Of a stretch of 64,000 bases of DNA, positions 48,484-57,547 are shown in pieces. Source of the DNA: JBGSQR01 sp964509295. GTDB lineage: Bacteria > Desulfobacterota > Desulfuromonadia > Geobacterales > Pseudopelobacteraceae. The DNA is taken from NCBI GenBank assembly GCA_964509295.1, contig CAZDWS010000001.1, positions 1 to 64,000 of the forward strand, read 5' to 3'. A model generated the notes under the pieces. It made no database searches and was not told the DNA's origin. It was given only the letters and a program-made list of their open reading frames with translations. The translations under genes were made by a program, and so were the position numbers. Position 1 is the stretch's first letter; each line of letters begins with the position of its first letter.

Positions 48484-49809
48484 TTATTGAGCACGTCTTT
48501 GTTTTTTCAGCTCGCGAATACCTTCTGTCAATGCTGGAACGATCTGCAATACATCACCAACGATTCCGTAAGTAGCAACTTCAAAGATTGGTGCATTTGG
48601 ATCGCGATTAATTGCAATTACCAACTCTGAATCCTGCATACCAACCAAGTGCTGAATAGCTCCGCTAATACCGCAGGCAATGTAAATCTTAGGTCTTACT
48701 GTCTTACCGGTCTGTCCAACCTGACGTGCAAGTGGCAACCATCCTGCGTCAATAGCACTACGTGATCCGCCAACTACGCCATCGATCTCATCAGCAAGTT
48801 CCTGGAGGATAACAAAGTTTTCTTTGCTCATCATACCACGCCCACCTGAAACGATAAACTCGGCGCTGGTAACATCCACGTTATCATTACCATGACTGTC
48901 ATGGATAATCTCAAGCACCTTGGTAAGCATATCCGATTCTTTAACTGCGAACTCTTCACGGATAATTTCACCGGTAGCGTTTTCGTTACGGGCTGGCATA
49001 GCCATAACATTTGGTCTAACAGTAGCCATCTGCGGGCGAGTGTTTTCACACATAATCGTTGCCATGATGTTACCGCCGAATGCTGGGCGGGTTTGCATCA
49101 AGTCACGCTTGTCATCAATATCAAGTCCTGTACAGTCGGCAGTCAATCCGGTTGCAACAACAGTTGCGATAGCACCAGCCAGGTCACGGCCCATACCGGT
49201 AGCACCCATCAGAATGACTTCCATCTTATACTTCTCGATAAGATAGCAGACAGCCTGCTGATACGACTCAGTACGGTAGTATTTGAATACAGGTGCATCA
49301 ATCATGTAAGCTTTGCTTGCACCGTATTTGAATGCCTCTTTACAGACATGTTCAACATTTTCACCAATTACGATTGCACTCAGCTCAACACCCAACTTGG
49401 CTGCAAGCTTAGCGCCTTCACCCAGCAATTCCCAGGAAACCTTGGCTGGCTCACCTTCGGTCTGCTCGATAAATACTGAAACGCCACGGTACTGAGCCAG
49501 AAGTTTAGCCAGTGCGGCTGCTTCAGGATCAAGTTCTTCTACAACGGCGCCATCTTTTGAGAGCTCTTCCAGAATTTTAAGTTCTTCTGGCGTAAAATAC
49601 ATCTCAAGAGCACTGGCAGGACAAACCTTAACGCACTTTTGACATCCGATACACTTGGGAGAATTGATAATCGGTTCACCCGCATCATTCATCTCAATAC
49701 AGTTAACTGGGCAGGAGCTCTGGCATCTTGCACCGCATGCGATACATACTCCAGCCAGCAGCTGCGCTACGCCTCTAGGCTTTTTTGGTTTTGGCTTCGT
49801 TTCGCTCAT
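48484..49809 (-). CDS. etfA: Electron-transfer flavoprotein alpha subunit with N-terminal ferredoxin
   Basis: The protein has 441 residues from ATG 49809 (MSETKPKPKK), with AAGGA ten bases upstream; the longer in-frame start at 49863 would overlap etfB. Two [4Fe-4S] motifs head the protein: CIACGARCQSSCP, slightly variant in spacing, and the canonical CIGCQKCVKVCP (about residues 22-65). The Etf alpha domain follows, with the FAD-binding C-terminus (SGGRGMMSKENF, GSRSAIDAGW, QVGQTGKTV, CGISGAIQH, INRDPNAPIF). A ferredoxin-fused EtfA, with the adjacent membrane oxidoreductase, suggests electron flow from acyl-CoA dehydrogenases to the quinone pool. Confidence 0.95.
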   Translation of the reverse strand: MSETKPKPKKPRGVAQLLAGVCIACGARCQSSCPVNCIEMNDAGEPIINSPKCIGCQKCVKVCPASALEMYFTPEELKILEELSKDGAVVEELDPEAAALAKLLAQYRGVSVFIEQTEGEPAKVSWELLGEGAKLAAKLGVELSAIVIGENVEHVCKEAFKYGASKAYMIDAPVFKYYRTESYQQAVCYLIEKYKMEVILMGATGMGRDLAGAIATVVATGLTADCTGLDIDDKRDLMQTRPAFGGNIMATIMCENTRPQMATVRPNVMAMPARNENATGEIIREEFAVKESDMLTKVLEIIHDSHGNDNVDVTSAEFIVSGGRGMMSKENFVILQELADEIDGVVGGSRSAIDAGWLPLARQVGQTGKTVRPKIYIACGISGAIQHLVGMQDSELVIAINRDPNAPIFEVATYGIVGDVLQIVPALTEGIRELKKQRRAQ

Positions 49810-49825
49810 GTGAAGGATCCTTGGT

Positions 49826-50641
49826 CTATACCGGCAACATATCTTTGGCCAGTAGTTTGTCAATTAGAGTTTTGGCAATCAGTTTCGGGTCAGTAATACC
49901 TTTTGCTATGATTTCACCCTGCTCACGCTCTGGAGAGAAAATCTTGCTGACTCGCGTTGCAGAGCCTTTGAGACCGATAGTAGACGCATCAAGCTTCAAC
50001 ACCTGATTATCCCACGTCTCAACAACTGCATCTTTTGCAGCAAGACGCATAGGAACCTTAGGATAACGAGGGCGGTTCAACTCGCGCACAACGGTCAGCA
50101 TTGCAGGCATTTGGGACTCAACAATTTCGTGACGACCTTCAAGTTTGCGGCTGACACGAATCTTTTTAGTCTTGGTGTCAAAATTAAGCACCTTGTCTAC
50201 AAGTGTAAGCTGCACCTGACCAAGACGACTGGCAATTCCAGGTCCGGTCTGTGCGGTATCACCGTCAATAGTCTGCTTACCACAAAGAACCAGACCAACC
50301 TCATCAACTTCATCATTAAGCTTTTTAATAGCACCAGCAAGAACAGCACTGGTAGCCAAGGTATCCGCACCACCAAAAGCCCTGTCAGAAAGCAGGATCG
50401 CTCTATCAACACCAAGAGCCAGCGCTTTTTTCAGAGTCAGCTCAGTGTTTGGCGGCCCCATGGAGATGGCTACGACTTTGCAACCATACTTTTCCTTGAG
50501 ACGCAATGCTTCTTCCAAAGCATGCGTGTCATAGGGGTTGACAATAAAAGGAATACCCTCACGTACCAGGGTATTTGTCACAGGATCAATTTTGACCTGT
50601 GTCGTGTCTGGAACCTGCTTGATACAGGCGACGATAAGCAT
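49826..50641 (-). CDS. etfB: Electron-transfer flavoprotein beta subunit
   Basis: The 271-residue protein starts MLIVACIKQVPDTTQVKIDP and has the AMP/FAD domain segments NPYDTHALEEALRLKE, SMGPPNTELTLKKALALGVDRAILLSD and CGKQTIDGDTAQTGP. It pairs with EtfA (16-base gap) to bind FAD. AAGGAG lies before its ATG. It is the first gene of the etf unit, preceded by an AT-rich region that holds a palindrome near the predicted promoter. Confidence 0.96.
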   Translation of the reverse strand: MLIVACIKQVPDTTQVKIDPVTNTLVREGIPFIVNPYDTHALEEALRLKEKYGCKVVAISMGPPNTELTLKKALALGVDRAILLSDRAFGGADTLATSAVLAGAIKKLNDEVDEVGLVLCGKQTIDGDTAQTGPGIASRLGQVQLTLVDKVLNFDTKTKKIRVSRKLEGRHEIVESQMPAMLTVVRELNRPRYPKVPMRLAAKDAVVETWDNQVLKLDASTIGLKGSATRVSKIFSPEREQGEIIAKGITDPKLIAKTLIDKLLAKDMLPV

Positions 50642-50731
50642 CTGGCTCTCCTTGCTTTGCCGGAAGCATTGCTAAACACATACTTCCAGGCTGGTTTCAA
50701 TAAAGATGTTTACACCAAATTACGACTTACT

Positions 50732-50763
50732 ATTTTATACTAGTTTTTTCGAAAAAAACTAAG
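50732..50763 (-). promoter_or_regulatory. Candidate etfB promoter with overlapping palindrome
   Basis: On the minus strand TATAAAAT (50732-50739 plus) is a good -10. Directly upstream, around the -35 position, is the near-palindrome AGTTTTTTTCGAAAAAACT, centred at 50750. A repressor there would block RNA polymerase. The -35 itself is poor. Confidence 0.35.
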
Positions 50764-51137
50764 AGGGGTGGAGGGTAGAATTGGCCTTACCACTTGCCAA
50801 ATTACCCACTAATAAATCAGATGTCAATCTTTTTTTCACAAAAAAGTACCTAAAATCCTGTTTTTTGATAAACACACAAATAATGGGGCGTTTCATTAAT
50901 AATTAGATTTACCTATGTTTATATTAACTTTATATTACAGTATGTTGTATATGCCATGATTTCACACCAAATCATTACATATTTAACTGCCGACCTGTTA
51001 TTAAAACATCTTTCTAGTTTTTTACAACTTTTTTTTATTTTTTTTTGTGGTTTTTTAGCTCTTTAAAATGCGACCAAAATTGTCCTGTTTTTTATTTATT
51101 TTCATTTTTTGATTTTACATTTTTCACCCTTTTCCGC
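50764..51137. other. AT-rich divergent intergenic region
   Basis: Between etfB and uvrD the sequence is very AT-rich with T-tracts (TTTTTTTTATTTTTTTTT near 51030-51047) typical of curved or UP-element DNA. No ORF or RNA gene was recognised. Confidence 0.6.
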
Positions 51138-51166
51138 TTGACGCTTTGGTATTGAGCGACTAAAAC
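51138..51166 (+). promoter_or_regulatory. Sigma-70 promoter at the uvrD start
   Basis: TTGACG, then 17 bases, then TAAAAC (51161-51166). The start of transcription would fall at about 51173, which is the ATG itself; no Shine-Dalgarno lies before it. A leaderless mRNA is suggested. Confidence 0.5.
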
Positions 51167-51172
51167 TTACGC

Positions 51173-53407
51173 ATGGACTTCACCAAACACCTAAACCCCC
51201 CTCAAAAAGATGCTGTTCTCCATGGAGAAGGCCCCCTGCTTATACTTGCTGGAGCAGGTTCTGGTAAAACACGAGTCATTACTCACCGCATTGCTCATCT
51301 TGTTCACAACCTGGGAACCCATCCCATAAACATACTGGCTGTTACCTTTACAAACAAGGCCGCCAAAGAAATGGCCGATCGAGTCAGAAAATTGCTGGGT
51401 GGCAATGAAATACCATTGATCGCCACATTTCACTCGGCTTGTGGAAGAATACTTCGTCGCGAAATTCAGCATCTTGGCTATGACTCCAATTTCGCAATCT
51501 ATGACGACCGCGACTCTGAACGTCTATTAAAAGATATTCTGAAAGAAATGGACCTGGACGAAAAACGCTTTAACCCTAAATCGGTCGGCGCTAAAATTGA
51601 CGATTACAAAAACCGAGGATTGCTCCCGCATCAAATTGACTCTGTTTCCACCGGAGACATATTTAACTCAAAGATCGTTCAGATCTATTCTTCCTATCAG
51701 ACCCGATTAAAAAAGTGCAATGCCCTTGATTTTAGCGATATGCTTATGCTTACAGTTCAGCTATTTGAAAGTTTTCCTGACATTTGCCGCGTTTATCAGG
51801 AACGTTTTAAATGGATTATGGTAGATGAATATCAGGACACTAACCCTGTGCAGTATAAACTGATCAGACTTTTGGCTGGCGAACGCAGAAATCTGTGCGT
51901 TGTTGGAGATGATGATCAGTCCATATATTCCTGGCGCGGGGCAGATATAAGAAACATTCTTGAATTTGAAAAAGACTTTCCTGGAGTCAAGGTTATCAGA
52001 CTTGAGCAAAATTACCGTTCTACGGCTACAATCCTTAAAGCAGCAGGAGCCGTTGTCCGTCAAAACCTTGGTCGTAAAAACAAAACTCTCTGGACAGAAA
52101 ACCCGGAGGGAGAAAAGATTCATTACAACAGAACCGATTCCGACCGGGAAGAAGCTCGTTTTGTCAGTCGTGAAATAAGTTTATTATCTGCAAATGGATT
52201 AACAATCGATGAAATTGCAGTTTTTTATCGAACCAATGCCCAGTCCAGGTTAGTTGAAGAGTCACTAGTCGCCGAAGCCATTCCCTACCATATTGTAGGT
52301 GGCGTACGTTTTTACTCTAGAATGGAAATAAAAGACATCCTTGCCTACCTGCGTATTTTGGATAATCCTGCTGATGAAATCTCACTCAAACGCATTATCA
52401 ATGTTCCAGCTCGTGGCATTGGCAATAGCAGCCTGGACAAAATATCTTTTCTGGCAGCCAGCAATGGCATCAGCTTTTTCAAAGCCATGAGTGAAGCATG
52501 TAACAATTCACTTCTAAACTCAGGCCCACGAAACAAGGTTACCGAGTTTACAAACATGCTCGAAAGATTTAACTTATCAGCCAAATCACTCAACCTTCCA
52601 CAACTTGCTCAGATGATTATGAAGGAAAGTGGCTATATATCACGCCTCAAAGATAGCCGTGACGAAGATGATGCAGAGCGCCTTGAAAACCTTGAACAAC
52701 TTCTAGCCGCAATGGAAGAGTTTACTGAAAAAAATACCGATGCCGGTTTATCAGAGTTTCTGGAACATGTATCACTTGTTTCGGATCTTGAGCAAAACGA
52801 GTCTGGCAAATCTTCCGTAACACTGATGACTCTTCATGCAGCAAAGGGCCTGGAATTTAAGGCTGTTTTCATGATCGGCATGGAAGAACGGCTTTTCCCC
52901 CACGTTCGCTCCCTTGATGACCTAGACGGCATGGAGGAGGAACGGCGCCTCTGTTATGTAGGCATGACGCGTGCGAGAGAACGGCTTTATCTGATAAATG
53001 CGCGGCGCAGATATCTGTTCGGACAGGAACAGTGCAACCAGCCATCCCGTTTTCTTGGTAATATACCAAGCGAACTGATCAATGAGTACGGCAATTCGTC
53101 ATCCTCTTACAGCTCAAGCGGAGCCACTTACTCCACATATTCACGCGGCATGAATCAACAAACACGTTCCCACAATCTTTCTGCCGCAGCTGACTACTCA
53201 TCCTCCAGTGATATTGAGATAATCCCTGAACCACCTGATGAGCAGGACGGTGTTTATATAGGCATGAAAGTCAGACATGGAAAGTTTGGAGTTGGTACGA
53301 TCAGAAAAATCGAAGGTAGTGGTGATGGCCAAAAAGCTATTGTCTGGTTCAATACCGTTGGCCCAAAGAAACTCATGCTCCGCTTTGCTGGCCTTGAAAG
53401 AGCCTGA
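51173..53407 (+). CDS. uvrD: UvrD/PcrA-type DNA helicase
   Basis: The 744-residue SF1A 3'-5' helicase is of normal length. Motifs in order: Walker A GAGSGKTRV (near residue 28), TFTNKAAKEM, FHSACGR, DEYQDTNPVQYKL, GDDDQSIYSWRGAD, LEQNYRS, TLHAAKGLEF and YVGMTRARERLYL. The C-terminus (about 690-740) has the Tudor-like KVRHGKFGVGTIRKIEG segment seen in PcrA/UvrD that binds RNA polymerase. It acts in nucleotide-excision and mismatch repair and in clearing RecA or stalled polymerase. The gene stands alone. Confidence 0.95.
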   Translation: MDFTKHLNPPQKDAVLHGEGPLLILAGAGSGKTRVITHRIAHLVHNLGTHPINILAVTFTNKAAKEMADRVRKLLGGNEIPLIATFHSACGRILRREIQHLGYDSNFAIYDDRDSERLLKDILKEMDLDEKRFNPKSVGAKIDDYKNRGLLPHQIDSVSTGDIFNSKIVQIYSSYQTRLKKCNALDFSDMLMLTVQLFESFPDICRVYQERFKWIMVDEYQDTNPVQYKLIRLLAGERRNLCVVGDDDQSIYSWRGADIRNILEFEKDFPGVKVIRLEQNYRSTATILKAAGAVVRQNLGRKNKTLWTENPEGEKIHYNRTDSDREEARFVSREISLLSANGLTIDEIAVFYRTNAQSRLVEESLVAEAIPYHIVGGVRFYSRMEIKDILAYLRILDNPADEISLKRIINVPARGIGNSSLDKISFLAASNGISFFKAMSEACNNSLLNSGPRNKVTEFTNMLERFNLSAKSLNLPQLAQMIMKESGYISRLKDSRDEDDAERLENLEQLLAAMEEFTEKNTDAGLSEFLEHVSLVSDLEQNESGKSSVTLMTLHAAKGLEFKAVFMIGMEERLFPHVRSLDDLDGMEEERRLCYVGMTRARERLYLINARRRYLFGQEQCNQPSRFLGNIPSELINEYGNSSSSYSSSGATYSTYSRGMNQQTRSHNLSAAADYSSSSDIEIIPEPPDEQDGVYIGMKVRHGKFGVGTIRKIEGSGDGQKAIVWFNTVGPKKLMLRFAGLERA

Positions 53408-53786
53408 GTTTATTGATTGCAGCCATTTACCCCAGTCTGAATTGCACAAAATTTGTTTACACTTGTTTTTATGTCTTCCGATGAAGTATGTTGACTTCCA
53501 CTCCGCAACTTCTGCTATTGTTCATCCACTAAATACCTGTTTTAGCAAATTGCTGTTACTACATGTTTTTAGGTTACTTTATATTGCATCTGTTTCATCT
53601 TGCGGTAGCATTTACAATATTCTATTCAACAAAAATTGCAATTAGACTCAAACGTGTATAAAAATTATGCATCACCGAATTAAATATTAAATACTAAATT
53701 TTTTTTTTAAATTACTTACTAGTCTCAACGCAGCTTGATCCACTTATATAGCTTGAATTACAGGTAGTTATCAACATTTGTTTCTG

Positions 53787-53808
53787 TTTGACATTTTTCG
53801 TTGTCAAA
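53787..53808. promoter_or_regulatory. TTTGACA inverted repeat upstream of the glnN promoter
   Basis: TTTGACA (53787-53793) and TGTCAAA (53802-53808), eight bases apart, centred about 23 bases before the -24 element. Its place is unusual for an enhancer, which normally lies 80-180 bases upstream, so a repressor or accessory factor is also possible. Confidence 0.5.
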
Positions 53809-53820
53809 GCCGACCAAGCA

Positions 53821-53836
53821 TGGCATTCATTTTGCT
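53821..53836 (+). promoter_or_regulatory. Sigma-54 promoter of glnN
   Basis: TGGCATTCATTTTGCT has GG and GC ten bases apart, a -24 block with C to T at one position, and the perfect -12 block TTGCT. Predicted start near 53848. Confidence 0.75.
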
Positions 53837-53946
53837 TAAATCAGATCTTTGTTACTAATGAGTCATAAAGAGTTGAAAAATAATAAGCGCACTAAATCAG
53901 GCTGCTTAATTTCTACACAACGCTGTATATAAAGGAGGCTGTTAAA

Positions 53947-56037
53947 ATGGAAATTTTTGGAAAAAACGTTTTTAATCAGACTGTAATGAGAGAAAGACTA
54001 CCTAAAACCATCTACAAGGCATTGAAAAAAACAATAGATGATGGTCTTCCTCTAGAGCCGACAATTGCAGATGCTGTTGCAACCGCCATGAAAGAGTGGG
54101 CTGTAGAGAACGGTGCTACTCATTTTACCCATTGGTTCCAACCGATGACAGGCGTTACTGCAGAGAAGCATGACTCTTTTATCTCACCTGACGGCGATGG
54201 CGGAGTTCTGATGGAGTTTTCAGGCAAAGAGCTGATCAAGGGCGAGCCTGACGCTTCATCTTTCCCAAGCGGCGGTCTGCGTGCCACTTTTGAAGCTAGG
54301 GGCTATACTGCATGGGACTGTACTTCACCTGCTTTTCTTAGAGAAGAAGGCGATGTCGTTACGCTCTGCATCCCGACCGCATTTTGTTCATATACCGGAG
54401 AGGCTCTCGACAAAAAAACCCCTCTGCTCCGTTCAATGGAAACGCTTTCTACACAGGCACTGAGAATTCTCAGACTGTTCGGCAATCAGACAGCCACACG
54501 CGTAATGTCGACTGTTGGCGCAGAGCAGGAGTATTTCCTGGTTGACAAATCCTTCTACCTTGACCGCCTTGACCTTATGCTGGCTGGCCGCTCCCTCTAC
54601 GGCGCAATGCCTCCTAAAGGTCAGGAGATGGAAGACCATTATTTTGGTTCCATCAAGGAAAGAGTCCTTAACTACATGAAGGATGTTAATGAAGAATTGT
54701 GGAAACTGGGCGTAACCGCCAAGACCCAGCATAATGAAGTGGCACCTGGCCAGTTCGAACTTGCTCCTATTTTTGAGACAACCAACATTGCAACCGACCA
54801 CAATCAGATGGTAATGGAAGTTTTGAAGCGTGTTGCTATTCGTCATGACCTTGTCTGCCTGCTTCATGAAAAACCATTTGCCGGTGTAAACGGTTCCGGT
54901 AAGCACAACAACTGGTCAATGAGCTCCAATGACGGCCAGAACCTTCTCGAGCCTGGAAAGACCCCTCATGATAATGCTCAGTTCCTGACTTTCCTGATGG
55001 CAACCATCAAGGCTGTTGACGAACACGCCGGCCTGCTCCGCGCTTCCTGTGCAAATGCCGGCAACGACCATCGCCTGGGTGCAAACGAAGCCCCACCTGC
55101 GATTATCTCTGTTTTCCTTGGAGATCAACTTGCGGATATCGTTGAGCAGATGGACAAAGGACATGTTAAATCTTCCACTGCTGGCGTTGACATGCAGATT
55201 GGCGTAACAACACTTCCACCACTTCCAAAGGATGCAACCGACAGAAACAGGACTTCTCCTTTTGCCTTTACCGGTAACAAGTTCGAGTTCAGAATGGTCG
55301 GATCATCATTCTCAATTGCCGGCCCGAACATCATTATCAACACAATTATCGCACAGGCCCTGAAAGAGTTCGCTGACAGACTCGAAAAAGCAAAGGACTT
55401 TTCTGCAGAACTGCAGAAAATGCTGCAGGAAGTTGCCAAAAAACACAAGCGCGTTGTATTCAATGGCAACAACTACTCTGACGAGTGGGTCAAGGAAGCA
55501 AAGAAGCGCGGACTGCTTAACATCCCTAACACACCGGAAGCACTGCAGCAGCTTATCACCAAAGAAGCTGAAGCACTGTTTACCGCACATAAAGTTTTCA
55601 CTGAAAAAGAGCTGCACTCACGCTATGAAATAATGATGGAGCAATATGTCAAAACCATCAACATTGAAGCTCTTACAATGATTGATATGGCTAAACACAG
55701 CATCATGCCCGCCTCGATGGAGTTTGCCAAGACAGTTGCCGATTCTATTATTTCAATCAGTGCTGTTTCGTCTAAAATCAACGTTTCAGCACAAAAAGAG
55801 CTACTTGAGGCAGTTTCAAACAGCCTTGCATCAATGAATAAAAATGTAGCAGATCTGGCTGAAGCTGTTGAGAAGGCACAAGCAATTGGCGATGTTAAAA
55901 AACAAGCTGTTGCTTTCAGAGAGAAAGTATTTGCTAAAATGCTTGAATTAAGAGCCGATGGCGACGCTCTGGAGACTATTGTTGCTTCTTCACACTGGCC
56001 TCTGCCTACTTACTCAGAGATGCTTTTCATCCTTTAG
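53947..56037 (+). CDS. glnN: Glutamine synthetase type III (GlnN)
   Basis: The 696-residue GSIII enzyme is of normal length (about 700). It lacks type I order and shows type III hallmarks: FTHWFQPMTGVTAEKHDSF, SFPSGGLRATFEARGYTAWD, AEQEYFLVD, KTQHNEVAPGQFELAP, VNGSGKHNNWS and NDHRLGANEAPPAI, which bind ATP, glutamate and metal. It assimilates ammonium as a hexameric ring pair. GSIII lacks the adenylylation tyrosine of type I, so regulation is by transcription; the sigma-54 promoter upstream fits nitrogen control. AAGGAGG precedes the ATG. Confidence 0.97.
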   Translation: MEIFGKNVFNQTVMRERLPKTIYKALKKTIDDGLPLEPTIADAVATAMKEWAVENGATHFTHWFQPMTGVTAEKHDSFISPDGDGGVLMEFSGKELIKGEPDASSFPSGGLRATFEARGYTAWDCTSPAFLREEGDVVTLCIPTAFCSYTGEALDKKTPLLRSMETLSTQALRILRLFGNQTATRVMSTVGAEQEYFLVDKSFYLDRLDLMLAGRSLYGAMPPKGQEMEDHYFGSIKERVLNYMKDVNEELWKLGVTAKTQHNEVAPGQFELAPIFETTNIATDHNQMVMEVLKRVAIRHDLVCLLHEKPFAGVNGSGKHNNWSMSSNDGQNLLEPGKTPHDNAQFLTFLMATIKAVDEHAGLLRASCANAGNDHRLGANEAPPAIISVFLGDQLADIVEQMDKGHVKSSTAGVDMQIGVTTLPPLPKDATDRNRTSPFAFTGNKFEFRMVGSSFSIAGPNIIINTIIAQALKEFADRLEKAKDFSAELQKMLQEVAKKHKRVVFNGNNYSDEWVKEAKKRGLLNIPNTPEALQQLITKEAEALFTAHKVFTEKELHSRYEIMMEQYVKTINIEALTMIDMAKHSIMPASMEFAKTVADSIISISAVSSKINVSAQKELLEAVSNSLASMNKNVADLAEAVEKAQAIGDVKKQAVAFREKVFAKMLELRADGDALETIVASSHWPLPTYSEMLFIL

Positions 56038-56058
56038 TATCAAACCGTATCCAAACAG

Positions 56059-56089
56059 AAAGGGGGCTTCTCGCGAGGCCCCCTTTTTT
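56059..56089. terminator. Terminator of glnN
   Basis: AAAGGGGGC and GCCCCCTTT form a 9-bp stem around TTCTCGCGAG and are followed by a T-run. It serves glnN and, on the other strand, the convergent MATE gene. Confidence 0.92.
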
Positions 56090-56097
56090 ATTCAAAT

Positions 56098-57450
56098 TTA
56101 AATCACCACACTATGCAGGTCCCGCTTTTTGTATCGCCAGGCAAAAGCAGCTCCACGCACATACCAGTCTATCAAAAAAACGCCCCAGACAGCATATAGT
56201 GAAAGGTGCAGCAGATCTGCAGCAACCCACGACAAGGCAACTCTGATACCCCACATGGCCAGTAAAGTCACAATAAATACGTAAAAAGTGTCTCCTGTCC
56301 CCCTCAAGCTACCTGCGTACACAAATGAAATTGCCAACGGCACCTGAGCAAAGGCAACGAGCCTGAGAAAGACGCTGCCAAGTTCAATCACCTGCGGGTC
56401 ATCTGTAAAGACTCCGATCAAATATCCGGGAACTGCCAAAAACAGCACCCCCATGCTTGCCATAACAATTACGGCAAGTCGTAATGCCTCTAAATGACTG
56501 AGATGTGCGCGCCTTAGTTTTTTTGCCCCCAGTGCCTGCCCCATTAAAGTAGCTGCGGCGGTTCCCATCCCTGCACCAGGCATGAAGGATAGTGATTCAA
56601 TGGAAAGCCCGATCTGATGAGCAGCATAGGCCGTAGTACCATAGCCTATAATAAAACTTGAATAGATCAGCTGCCCACTCTGGTGGGCCATGCGCTCCAG
56701 GGCGACCGGCCACCCGATCTTCCATATCCGGTTAAACAGATCGAAGTCAGGTTGTCCGATTGTTATGTAATTTTTCTTGAAGGCATGAAACAGCAGATAG
56801 CTGCAACCGATAAACTCAGAAGTATTGATCGCAATTGCTGCACCTTTGACTCCCATCATTGGCAAACCAAATTTGCCGTAAATCAATGGCCAGGCAATAA
56901 TTACATGTAGGATGTTTACGAGAATGATCGCTTCCATAGGTGTGCGTGTATCACCTATTCCATGCATTATGGCCGAAAGCACATTCAACCCGGTAGTCCA
57001 GATCATCCAGAGAAATACCAGTTTAATATATTCAGAAGCAAGCGTCTGTACTTCTGCACTTGCCCCCATTATTCTTGCAATTTCACCACCCCAGAAGTAT
57101 CCGGCCGCAGAGCATATTACCGTAAGAACCAGACAAGCCAGACATGATACATATGCTGCCTGTGAAGCTTCTTTCTGCTTTCCAGCTCCCCATAAATGTG
57201 CAATCACAACAGTGGTTCCGGTGGAAAGCCCCCAAAAGAAAGTCATTGCTACAAACATCAGCAACTGCCCCAACCCGGTTGCTGCAATAGCAGCAGCTCC
57301 CAAACCACCTGTAAGAAATACATCGACAATGGATACAAGGCGTTGAAAAAGGGAAGACAGCAAAACAGGCATCGAAAGTCTTAATACATCTCTTCTGATG
57401 GAGACCGGTCTCTGTTCTGAGGCGTTTATTTTGAAAGGATTAAGCCGCAT
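56098..57450 (-). CDS. MATE-family multidrug/toxin efflux transporter
   Basis: The 450-residue protein has twelve predicted helices in two halves (LSMPVLLSSLFQRLVSIVDVFLTGGLGAAAIAA starts the first; GWPVALERMAHQSGQLIYS the second), matching MatE-domain proteins of the NorM/DinF group. It exports cationic compounds in exchange for Na+ or H+. The substrate is unknown. It is flanked by terminators at both ends, so it is transcribed alone from within the gap to flgL. Confidence 0.9.
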   Translation of the reverse strand: MRLNPFKINASEQRPVSIRRDVLRLSMPVLLSSLFQRLVSIVDVFLTGGLGAAAIAATGLGQLLMFVAMTFFWGLSTGTTVVIAHLWGAGKQKEASQAAYVSCLACLVLTVICSAAGYFWGGEIARIMGASAEVQTLASEYIKLVFLWMIWTTGLNVLSAIMHGIGDTRTPMEAIILVNILHVIIAWPLIYGKFGLPMMGVKGAAIAINTSEFIGCSYLLFHAFKKNYITIGQPDFDLFNRIWKIGWPVALERMAHQSGQLIYSSFIIGYGTTAYAAHQIGLSIESLSFMPGAGMGTAAATLMGQALGAKKLRRAHLSHLEALRLAVIVMASMGVLFLAVPGYLIGVFTDDPQVIELGSVFLRLVAFAQVPLAISFVYAGSLRGTGDTFYVFIVTLLAMWGIRVALSWVAADLLHLSLYAVWGVFLIDWYVRGAAFAWRYKKRDLHSVVI

Positions 57451-57496
57451 TATTTCTTATAAATCCGGAACCAGTTCTGGTCAATGTAATTGCAAT

Positions 57497-57529
57497 AAAA
57501 AAGGCGGGGTATTGGCCCCCGCCTTTTTT
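57497..57529 (-). terminator. Terminator of the flagellar operon
   Basis: AAAAAAGGCGGGG pairs with CCCCGCCTTTTTT in a 13-bp stem with a 7-base loop. On the minus strand it lies 18 bases beyond the flgL stop. Confidence 0.92.
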
Positions 57530-57547
57530 ATAAAGTATCAACACCAA

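Larger units (their letters stand above)
53408..53946. other. glnN upstream region
   Basis: The 539-base spacer is AT-rich to about 53760 with no recognised gene. It ends with the TTTGACA inverted repeat (53787-53808), the sigma-54 promoter and a leader of about 100 bases that contains AAGGAGG (53932-53938). Confidence 0.7.

Noticed and set aside
50785..50805. TTGGCCTTACCACTTGCC as a sigma-54 promoter upstream of uvrD
   Set aside because: GG and GC are 11 bases apart, not 10, and the -24 block is off.
53277..53645. Extra plus-strand gene after uvrD
   Set aside because: Most of it overlaps uvrD in another frame and the rest is AT-rich with no ribosome site or family resemblance.
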